DNA of 64,000 bases, taken from Ampelocalamus luodianensis (lineage: Eukaryota > Streptophyta > Magnoliopsida > Poales > Poaceae). Below, in pieces: positions 11,135-22,800 of this stretch. A program made the translations under genes and the position numbers. Position 1 is the first letter of the stretch. The number at the start of each line of letters is the position of its first letter. The notes beneath the pieces were generated by a model. It saw only the letters and a list, made by a program, of their open reading frames with translations, did not search any database and was not told the DNA's origin. The stretch is taken from NCBI GenBank assembly GCA_036346255.1, contig CM070624.1:17392626-17456625 (forward strand). The letters run 5' to 3'.

Positions 11135-11484
11135 CAAGAACTGTTAGTCCTCCAGCGGATAGCCAATTATGTGCTATATACAGGTCAAGGGCCTTATCCT
11201 CTTGTCATTAGCCAGCTTGGTAGACTCGCCAGCAACGATATGGACTACACATGCATCCATTCCAACCCATGCATATGCACGTTTTGGCGCACTAGACAAG
11301 AGTGAGGGGAAAACAGTAACATATGTACCAGAATGCTGCAGTCCAATAACTACCAAACCATGCATGTACCAACGAAAGGGCTCACAGATACATAACAAGA
11401 ACTGTTAGTCCTCGAGCGGATAGCCAATTATGTGCTATATACAGGTCAAGGGCCTTATCCTCTTGTCATTAGCCAGCTTGGTAG
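11135..11484. repeat. 89-bp direct duplication with 172-bp spacer
   Basis: Positions 11135-11223 and 11396-11484 are the same sequence except for one base near the start (CTCCAGCGG against CTCGAGCGG). The offset is 261 bp. The near identity points to a recent local duplication. No gene is affected. Confidence 0.9.
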
Positions 11485-12378
11485 GTAATGCAGCATCGAT
11501 CAGTAGCTGCACTTTCCTAGGGTTTTAGCTAGGGTGCTGTGTATTTTTTTTAATTTTTTTTTGGGGGTGGCGCTAAAGTACTTATAGCCATGTGCCCCAA
11601 TGAGCTTGGGGCAAAGGATACTTATTTCATCCACACATGCATATATATAGGCCGGTGGGTATACATCGCACTAAACCAATTCAATCATGGGTACCTTGCT
11701 GTTATTACTAGGGAGTACTACATTGTTTGTCCTCTCCCACTTGCAACGTTGGAAATGGTAAGCTACCAAGCTCAACTCCTGTAGAGACCCTTTTGGTTCT
11801 TGACCCTAGACTTTGGGCTTTGGCATAAGCAGCTCTTGGTCCATGGCATTGAACAAATCAAGGTGTATTGGATTAAATAAAACCTAGGTTTCGTAGGCAA
11901 GATTGCTTTTAGTCCTTGTATGATGCTTCCTACTTTTGCTTACAATATATGATAGCCAAAACAAACCATTTGGCACTTGACCAAAAATCCACGCTGTGGA
12001 CGTCATTAGGTGAGACTGAGTATAAGGCTTTAGAAGGAAAAAACTGTTAGGTGGTTTTCCTATATGTCCCCTTATCTCCATTGGCAACAGAGGTGTATGT
12101 ATGCTGTATGCATGTCAAACTAAAATGCATCACTTCAATGTTAGAGAAGCAACACAAAAAACATGTGGTCAATCGATCAGAAGCCCTCAATACAGAGATC
12201 TACCGTACTCGATATCAGAAGAAGATTTTCACTATCCAGTAAAAAAACAAACCGCGGTGTTTGTTCGGATCCCAACACTCAGCCTTTACTTTCTCATAGC
12301 TCCTTTATGGCCAGTGGTCGCCATGCTCATACAATACTAGGAAGGATGTGCCCAAAAAGAAAAGTGCAATGAAGGTCA
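11485..12378. other. Intergenic, no feature recognised
   Basis: Mixed sequence with a T-run at about 11548-11565. No recognisable gene or repeat ends. Confidence 0.4.
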
Positions 12379-12659
12379 GAGCATGTACAATGGGCTTATG
12401 TCAGCCGTCTATAGCATTTGCCACATAGGATTTTTGGTGGCGTGGATGAAAGAGAATGAAGAGAGAGAATATTGCTATCTATAATCCTGCGATCATTGTA
12501 GCACCAAAACCAAGAAAAACATTAAAGATTGTGTGTTGTCTACAATCCTATAGCCAGCTGTATCATCACAACCTATTGTATGAGCTGATTTTAGTGCTGT
12601 CTATAGGTGACATGGATAGTTGCTATAGACAGCAGCTGTCTGTACCATTGTACATGCCC
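12379..12659. mobile_element. Tourist-like MITE
   Basis: The ends are GAGCATGTACAATGGG and, read inward from the right, GGGCATGTACAATGG. The interior carries GTCTATAG words in inverted orientation. The flanking triplets are TCA and TAA, close to the TWA duplications of PIF/Harbinger elements. Related copies are at 53400-53493 (right end only) and 56303 to about 56480 (left end preceded by TTA). Confidence 0.7.
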
Positions 12660-13810
12660 TAAAGCCTCACAAGAGTACCCTACTCATGTTTGCTTGTGCC
12701 CTAAAGTTCCCAAGGCCAAGCAAATGCCTCTTTATTTTTCTTACACCAAGCCCAAGCAAATATCATTTCAGGGCAGCAAAATGTTTGCCCCAATGCATCG
12801 TATCATTTTGCGGTGTGCACCCCCCCTTTTAGGCAGTTGCAGTACTGCATAACCTTGTCATACATGTGTTTCTTTCTGATTGAAGTAGGGAGAGTGCACT
12901 TTGAGATGAACATACCTTTTAAAACGAGACAAATGATGTAGCAATAGTGCATATATGAACCAAACCTAAGCTTTAAGCATCACATAATCCTGTGGCCCAT
13001 GGTAGTTATGGAGTACTCTAGACGTCAAAGGGGGGCCAAAGATAAAAGAGAAGAACATCATAATAATGCACATAGCCAGTGGAGCACGCATATCGTACAA
13101 ACAAATCTTTACCTGGATTCTCACAAGACTTTGAGCTTGGCCTCAAGCTGACCTGACCTATTGACCTTTAGTCAATTGCTCCAACTCTCCAAGTGGGGAT
13201 CTGTAGCCTAAAGCTAGTAGTAGTATGCAGTACTAAAGATGATTGACCAGACAACACCCAAGTGTCAGTCAGAAATGGCTATTGATGTCTACTAGAAGTA
13301 GAAGGTGTAGGTTTTACTTAACAACCACAATGGCAGGCAAATAATTCTACAGGCTGATGATCACCGCAACGCATGGATGGTTATTGTTCAGAGGGGCATC
13401 TCGTATAACCGTACAAGGAACAGTGTAATGATTAAGGAACGTGTGAGCACATAGAAAACTCTTGAGACCATACAATCCTGGAGGAGGCTGTACTGCTAAA
13501 ATCCCAATTTGATAAAATTGTACATGTCATATATTCTCAGAAGCATTTCGAGAAATTTAGCTTTGTTGTCAAAACAGGTACATGCCAAGGATCACTGTTC
13601 AAAACAACATAAGAACATCTCGGGCCACCAGAATTATTTTTACATTCCTTTCCCATCTTTATCCAAGTGGCTATACTTCTGGTCAATGTTTAGGCTTCAT
13701 GAAGAGAATCTGATATTTGTAACCATGTTATCATTTTCAATCTACATAAACTGAGAAAAAATGTTTGCCATTGCTAGAAGATAGGTCAGATACCTTAAAT
13801 GTTAATCGTC
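12660..13810. other. 3' flank of the PPO2 gene
   Basis: The PPO2 stop codon is at 13811-13813, so the 3' UTR should extend leftwards from there. AT-rich sequence offers several possible poly(A) signals but I cannot choose one. No other feature seen. Confidence 0.4.
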
Positions 13811-16800
13811 TTACTTGGTGCAAGATTCAAGATACGAGATCACAAGGTCAGCAGCCTTGTTTCCTGAAGCTATAACATTTCCAACAGCCAACCCATCCTT
13901 GTTATTTCCTATAAGACAGAACAAAAGCTCAAATTATATCTCTAAGTTAACACCAACTTAAAGTATTAGTTGCTGGGGTTACTATTTCTGGTTTGCTCTA
14001 CAAAACTTCCAGAGGACTGTTCAGATGTTATACATGTTTTCTTTTATTAGAACATCCTTTTCAGCAGACCAAGGAACGCCATATGTTGTCATGGGAAATA
14101 ATAAAAATTGAGTGCCTTTATTAACTTGCCTGCGTAGAAGAACCCAGGAAGATTTTTCTCCATCTTTTCTATAGCTTCCAATACTGAATCATACTCGTGG
14201 CCATACAAAGGAAAAGCATTCCTCCAGTATATATGCCTAAGTAACAGAAGTACTGTGTTAAATTACATGAGCATGTGGTGGTGAAACAAACTGCACGAAT
14301 TCTTAAACTCCCTACAAGATGGCAAACCATAACACAAGCACAAAAAGGAAAAACATATAGCAAAATGCACAATTGCTACAATTAGGACAGCGTGTTCAAA
14401 TACTTACTTCACAAAAGTGGGTTGCCCATCTACGCCCAAGAGCTTTCTAAGGTCAGAGGTCACAAGTTGTTTCAAAATAGCCCTGCAGAAGTATATCATA
14501 AGCATAATCTAGCTAACAAAGAACCATAACATATATCATCAAGAGAAGTTTTATACGTTGGAGCTCCAGCGAGATCTCTATTTTGGCTTCCCCCAACAAA
14601 TGTTGTATATAAATATTGGTCATTAGGAGCTCGATCTGGAAACATCATCGAGGAGAAGAGAGTCCCTATACAAGAAACAGTCACATATGTAAAGATGTGG
14701 AGGGAAACACTACAAATCAGAATAAACAAAAACATGAATACAAGTAGATGATATAACAAGGTTGCTTTGCGTAACAAATTCAATACAAGGATAATTCACA
14801 GCTCAAAGCATAAGCTTCTGCAAGCTGAAAACAGTTCAAATATAAAGCTGAGCTAACCCACCAAGGGTTTTCAGACCATGTTTTTGCTGTTCCTTATAGG
14901 GTATTAAGACCCCAAATCCTTTCAGAGGTCTTTTGACGTCTTCCTTCTTAAAAGCTGTTACCATGAGGGATAGTGGCAGATAATCCACCTGCATAATAAA
15001 TAAATTTAGATCAAGATGAAAATCTTCTATATATGTTCGAAAAGTTGTGATAATTCCAGTTAAAAGCTGCTATAATTTGTGTCTATCAAATTATCAATCA
15101 CCATGTATTTCATGGCAGGAAAACAGAGTCGCCGCATCTCGTAATTGTAAACTTGTAATATGGTAGCTTGTGGGCTGTAACCAGGGGTAAAAAACCCGGC
15201 CGGTAACCGCCGGTTACCGGCTACCGGAGGGCATCCGGGAAACCAAAAACCGGAACTACAACGTCTGGTTTAGCCAATTCAAAATTCAAATTTCAATTTT
15301 TGGACGAATTTTAAGCGAATTCAATCAATTTCATCCGGAAAAAAACCCGGTTTGACTGGTAACCGGCCAGTTACCGGTACCGCCGCCTGGCCGGGAAAAT
15401 GCCCGGGAGCGGTTACATGAACCTTGGCTGTAACTACACCAATATGTTGCTGTATTTGAAGTATTGTCCAAATGCACATATATGTCACATAAAATATCAT
15501 ATAATAGGGAAAGTAATACAAAGAAGCATCTTAACATGCGGAAATACAGTTCCATTACAGGAATCAATCTCCGAATCATACAAAATTGGACAAGGCCCCC
15601 CTTTACAATGGAGAAGCAATACAACTATCTTTACTCCAATTCCGTATTCATGACTCATGACAGTAAAATAGAGTCTGATATGTCTAGTTTACATGCTTCA
15701 TTTAAAAGTGCTAGCACAAGCACCAGATGCTGCTATACAGATCATCGTTACTTTTAAACACGTTATTGAACACTGCATTGAAAATTTCAAACTTGTAACC
15801 TTTGGGAACAATAACTTCGGCTGCCTTCTGAAATACATCATATCACTAATCAACTATTTATTTGATGGTTCCGTAAAAAAATTGAAGTGCACACTGACAG
15901 AGGTGTGCGACGATGACTCGTGTATTTGTTCACAAACTAAGAGTTGCCCTTACAACAATAGTAGAGATATAGAAGATAAACAAAAAAAAATCCTGCGCCA
16001 TGGATCTGGTAGTGACATACATGATAAAAATGCAATTGAAACCATTAAGAGGAATTCCCCGTAGCAACAATTTCTTTGCAAGAGCAACAATATCGATCAT
16101 TGCATTTGTTAATCTAAAATGATTATTCTAACCTGACCTTAGGAAGAAAGTCTAGCACAAAGGGAGCTCCACCTTTTGTAAACTTCATCCTCTGGACATT
16201 AGACAATGGAGCCTGAAGGGGGGAAATGCAAGGGGTGAATATTTTGATTGTGACTATATTTATTGTTCATAACAACCTGAATGAGTACAAAAATATCAAA
16301 TTTTACAGATTGGCATCAAGTAAATTTGTCAGCTTGCATATTGCAGATCAAATGACCAAACTTTTAAAAAAGAATGCAGCCGAGTGTTGCTTACTGTCAT
16401 TATAACAGCATCAAAGGATTGGTTCTTTGCAAGCTCCTTGCTACTAGCATCTTTTGAAGCAACAGAAATTGACCACCCACCAGATGCAGGGTGTCCATCA
16501 CAGTTACATGCCAATGACAATACTTCTGTACCAAGCTTCACATTACCATCTCCAACTTCATTTTGAAGTGCATCTATTAGTGACTGGAATGCAGTGAACA
16601 ACATAGAACTTTTAAAAACCAGATGCTAAATAGTACAAGTACAAATCATGCAGCGTGTTACCACGCAGTGGGGAAGGGCATCAAAACATTTTTAAAGAGA
16701 GATGAGGATCACAACCAATTGATCATGAATACTACGTGATTAATATTTCTCACAACATGTCATCTTCAGGGGTAATTCATCATCACTATCATGCAAACTA

Positions 16801-19800
16801 CTTGGCGATGTCTAAGGCTCTTCATTTCCTTGTGTCTTCTTTGCATTATATTCAAGACAGATCCTTATGCTTGGACTTATCATTGGGCTTTTGTTTGACA
16901 TAGCTTAAACCTAATCTTCGCAAGCTAATAAACTTGTACCTAAGTCAATAAAGAGTGATCATGGCAGGGTGTAAATGGATGGCTAAGCTGGACAACGGAT
17001 ATAAATCATGACAGCTAGTTCATTGACTGAACTTATGTCCTTGAGTGGCACAAAAATAACCACTCTTTCAGTGACAAAGTTTGAATCCACAATTTTAAAT
17101 GGCATGAACGGAATTACTAGGGCATATACATGTATAAGAGTTTGCCTTTGATACATTTAACACTAACAAAGGAAATGAGTCAAATGACAGGATGTCAATG
17201 AAGGAATACCTGCATTCCACCACGAAATGAAAATGACATACGTCTATTCCTTCTTTTCCCTGACGAAGCGCCTCCTGTCTTTACAGGATCACCATTAGCT
17301 GTTAGTTTAGACAAGATGGCACCAAGCACGATAGAGCCATACCTGACAGCATTGAAGGAGCACGAAGCAGCAGATTAGGGAAAAAGATGACCAAAAAACA
17401 TATTTGGGCACAAAAAAATGGTGTTTTCCATATTTATTGCAACAAAGTGCTGCATTTGAAATGTCAAGTTGAAACCCCAAAAATAAAGAGGCCCATTTTG
17501 ACCCTACAAGTGCAAAACCGGACTCATGAAGAAGAAAATTCTATAACAAACTTTTGAGTGAATTCAACTTCTTGTTCCAGTGGTTCACATGTAAATCACT
17601 GAGAAGTGTATCTACCAGAAGTAAGTGGTACAAATGGCCAGGAATACCACTGCACTACTTTTAGAAGCCTTTGAAACTGCAACAGATGATACCAGAATTC
17701 TCTTCCAGGTATTTGAAAAAGTATTAGAAAGTCATATATGTAAATACAATAACTTAGGAAGTGGATCACAATAAGCTCCAATGAGTTTGATCATTTAGCA
17801 CCCAGGCTTTGGTTCATGGTCTGGCTAGGTACTAACTACATTTAGCAGCCATTTCTTCTTTGATTATGATACAATCATGCAAGCATTTTGCTGAATATTG
17901 GTGTCATGGCTTTTTATATTTACAAGAATTTATGTTCACACTTTGTATTGCCAAAGATGATATTAATAATATCATCACGAGAAAACGAAAATTACAACAT
18001 GGCTTCAACTTCAAGAAGACGCATATCAGGCTAATCAAGAGATATTTCCTCTCAAACAAATAAGTCAATTCTACTACACCAATTAATCAGAGTCTGGTTG
18101 CAAAAGCAGAAAAATAAAGTAATATTTGGAGAGAAACAGCACCAAATTATCAAATAACGAGGAAGGGAAAAAAAAAACAGGACGATAGATGGTGCACACA
18201 ATAAGCAATATTAAAGGGGGATCATCTGTGAACGTCCAATCCACGAAAGTCCAACAGGAAAAACAGATAGTGCAGTAACAGGCTAACAGCAGGACCCAAG
18301 AAAGAAATGCAAAAAACAAGGATAGATAACATTTCATTAAAATGCATCTCGATTTGTAGAATTTTCAATTTTGACACTTTTAAAGTGATATAATGTATTA
18401 CAACCAAGGAAAAAAAACTACCGGTTACCGGCGGTGACCGGAAATCCCGGTAGGTTCCGGTAGAAGAAAAAACAACCGAAAAATTTCAAATTTGAATTTG
18501 AATTTTTGACTGCATAATGCACTTTCTAGGTTGGTTTATGCCTTTTTTTGCTAGATTACGTATTGTATGAGCTAAATATGTTTGAATTATTGTATGAGCA
18601 AGTCCCAACATCCTCTAATTAATATTTGCATCATTCTTCTAATAAATATGCTTGAATTATTGCACTTCCTATAGATTACCTATTTTATGAGTTAAATAAG
18701 CCTTTTTTAGGCCTTATGTATCAGAATTGTTACTTCATTAAACATTTTCTAATTAATATTTGTATTATTCCAATTGCTAATTACCCATAACTGATTTTCT
18801 CTATTTTTTCTGTTTTTTTCAAGCGGGTTTTCCGGTTTTGGACGGTAACCGTTCGGTCGAGGATAAAAACCGACCGACATTCGGCGTAATCGGATTTACG
18901 GTGGAGTGCCGGAAACCCTAAACCGGCCGGTTTTTCCGGATTTTACAAAGCCAAATTCCAAATTTTGAATTTTGGATGGTTTTTAAGCAAATTCAATCAA
19001 ATTTCGTCCGGATTTTTAAAATCCGATTCTGCGCAGAATGGCGGCGTTTTTCTGGGCGGTGAAGCAGATTTCCCGAACGGGTTTTGATCCTGGTTCCGGT
19101 AACCGGTTTCAAAAGCACCTCAATTCAAATTTCAGTTTTTGAATTTCATCCGGTTTTTTTTTTCCGGTAACCGGCCTCCGAGCGGCTTTCCAACTGGTTC
19201 CGGGGTTTTAATCCTTGATCACAACACTATGCAGTAAATGTGAGTACATGCGGCCATGCAGGTGTTAACATAAGAATACACGGGAAATAGCAAAAGCAAG
19301 AATGTGGACAAGACAACTAATGGAAATGTAAAAATGGAAGTTGAATGCAATGAAAGAATAAAATCAATGTACAAACTTACTTCTTTTCCAAATTCCATAA
19401 CCCAGGAAATGCATGACGAATCTGCACAAAAAGAACTGTTACTCTAACCCAGCACAGTTACGTTAACAAGGTGATATGGTATGATCATTTGGACCGATAA
19501 TTGTGGTAGATTATCATCAGAAAGAACACATCACACGTAAAAGCGTGTATGCTGTTTATACACACAAAATTAAATAAACTAATAACTATGACTGAATATT
19601 TACTGCAGTAATACAAAGCAAGATATAGATCTAAACAGCGCAAATAATGGGACAGGAGTACATGACATAATAACTTACAGATAATGACTCAGGATCTCCT
19701 GCACTTGTTCCAGCTACAAATGGATCAATGAGATACTCAACAACCTGTAATGAAATTGAAAGTTCTCAGCCATGGTTGGTTATGATGAGAGTTGCAGAGC

Positions 19801-22800
19801 TTTCAATTGTATATGATTAATTATTCATGATTTTCTTCAAGGAGAAAAATCTCACCTCTTTTCCAAAGTGGCGTTCAAAGAAACTTCCAACACTGAAAAG
19901 GTGTCAAAAAAGGGAAATTCAATTATCTCCACTAAACAAAAATAATGCACACTGCAAAGAAGTATGATACGCAATCTATATATTATTTTTCCCTAGAGAT
20001 ATTCACAAGGACATGAGGATTAAGGAAACATTAGATAACCTCAAAATTTTCATACAAAAGGTTACGTTTATTGGAATAAGTCCATTTTACACCTTTGAAT
20101 TTCACAAGAAGTCCATTTAACACCCTCAACTACAAAACCGGGTATTTAACACCCGAAACTTACAAAACTGGGTCAATTTACACCCTAAAACGGTTTTGGA
20201 GGGCGGTTTTGATGATATGGATCTCACAAAGGTGGTTTTCGCCATATTGGCAATCACATCATTAGGTTTTGGTAATGAGGATCCAATTCAAGGATGTTGA
20301 TATCCACGTCGTTGTCCTCTTTCTCACTCCTCTCTTTATACATTTTTTTTCTTATTCTGTCGGGGTTCTAGATTGGAGCGAAAGGGTTGGAGCGCAAGTT
20401 GTAGCCGTGCGTGGAAACAGACAGGACGTCGTCCAAGGCCTCGGAGGCGCGGCTGAGGTGCCGTTGTGACAGCAGCCGCACGGCCGAGGTTGGGCTCAAA
20501 GTCGAACAAAGAAAGAAACGTTGAGCAGACGCAGAGCAAACGTAGAAAGAAGAGACAGAATTGGGATTTTCCGATATTTTGCTTAAACCAAATCAAAAGT
20601 GCTCATCTCCTTTAAATAGAGATATCCTAACAAACTAGACTAGGAAACAAATTCGAATATGAAAACTAACTATTACAGAATTCCGAATTTGACTATGACT
20701 AAAAAGGAAACTACAATACGAACTATTCCTTATCCGACAAAGGTGCGACATTTTCCGAATCAGCTGAACCAGATGTCCCAAGCGCAATGTCCAGTGTTTT
20801 CTTCTTCCTTCGCCCATATGTAATACCCCACATGATATCTCTCCCCTCCTTTGAAAATAGCTCGTCCTCGAGCTTAAATAACGGATATAGCTGCTGAAAT
20901 TGCTCCAAATCTTCCCAAGAAGCACTGGTTTCAGGTGCATTCGCCCATTGAACCAAAATCTGAAAACGGTCGCGAGCTCGTCGAGACTTAGAATTTTAGC
21001 CGGTAAAGGACAAACCCAACCATGCAACAATACCGGTAATGGCGGAGGAGATGACGGTGATGGTCCGATAAACGGCTGCAACAAACTAACATGAAATATA
21101 TCATGAATCTTTGCTCGAGCTGGTAATTGCAAACAATATGCCACGGAACCCACTTTCTGAAGAATTTGATAAGGCCCAAAAGAACAAGGTCCCAATTTTC
21201 CTTTTGTAGACAAAGACAATGATGCGGTCGGTCGGTTATGTAAACGAAGCCATACCCACTGACCTTCCGAAAAATCCAGCGCACGATGACCCTTGTCGTA
21301 ATGTCGTTTATAAGTTTGTTGAGCTAGAAGTAAACGGTCATGAATGTCAACCAAAAATTCATCCAGATCCTGGATAAGCTTATCCACTGCCAGCAGTCTT
21401 GTTGCCCTTGGTTGATAGGAACGCAAACTCGGTGGTTCCCGACCATAAACCATGTTAAAAGGTGAGGTACGAAGCGATGTCTGAAAAGATGTATTATAAC
21501 AATACTCGGCCCAAGGTAACCAACGAAGCCATTGTTTAGGTCGATCTCCAGTAAGACAACAGAGGTACATAACAATGATCTTGTTAACCACTTCCGACTG
21601 ACCATCAAATTGAGGGTGAAAAGCGGAACTGAGATTAAGCAGAACACCAGCTAAACGAAAAAGTTCCGACCAGAAAGTACTTGTAAAAACTGTATCGCGG
21701 TCACTGACAATAGATGTCGGAATACCATGAAGATGAACAATTTCACTAAAAAACAATTGAGCCACTGAGTATGTCGTGTACAGATGAGCTAAAGGCAGAA
21801 AATGGGCAAATTTAGAAAAACGATCCACAACAGTTAGAATGACTGTTTTACCATGAAGCCGAGGAGGTCCTTCGATGAAATCCATTGATATGTCAGCCTG
21901 AACAGTGGAAGGCACCTCCAATGGTCGAAGCAAGCCGACCGGATGCAATTGTTCACTTTTATTGCGTTGACAAACATCACAAGCTCTTATGCAATCTTGA
22001 ACAACTGTCCGGGCATGCGGCACATGAAAATCTACCCGGAGACAGTGAAGAGTTTTCTGAATACCTTCATGTCTCGTACCATGTGCAAGCTGAATAATGG
22101 AAGGTAGTAATGCAGCCATAACAGGAACGTATACACGGTTGTTGAACGTAATCAAACCATCGGTAAGTGCCTAGGGACCATGCTGGCGACCATATTCGAT
22201 GGCAGTGCGTAAAGACTGCAGTGTTGTATCTTCCTGAAGGCTAAGACGCAGCTCCTCAAATAATGAAAAATGCGGTGCAGACAGAGCTAAAGCAACAGAT
22301 TGTAGCTTGGATCCTCGTCGGGACAATGAATCGGCGACCACATTGGTGCTGCCGGGTTTGTATTCGACGGAAAAATCATACCCCAAGAGTTTACTGACCC
22401 ATTGATGTTGTGGAGTTGTGAAAGACGTTGATCAAGCAAAAACTTCAAACTGTAATGGTCCGTACGTACCAAAAACCGGCACCCCACAAATAAGGACGCC
22501 ACCGACAAATAGCTTGGACGAGGCCGATGAGTTCCCGTTCATAGGCTGCTAAGGACGCATGGCGGGGAGCAATCGGATGACTAAAAAATGCCACCGCACC
22601 TGTGCCTTGATGTAGGACAGCGCCAAAGCCAGAACCTGAAGCATCACACTCAACAATAAAATCAGCACTGAAGTTCGGTAATTGTAATACTGGAGCCTGA
22701 GTTAATGCTGATTTGAGGCAAAGAAAGGCATCCTAAACTTCAGATGTCCGTAAAAAAGCCTCCCTCTTGAGCAACTTAGTTAGTGGAGCCGCAATAATAC

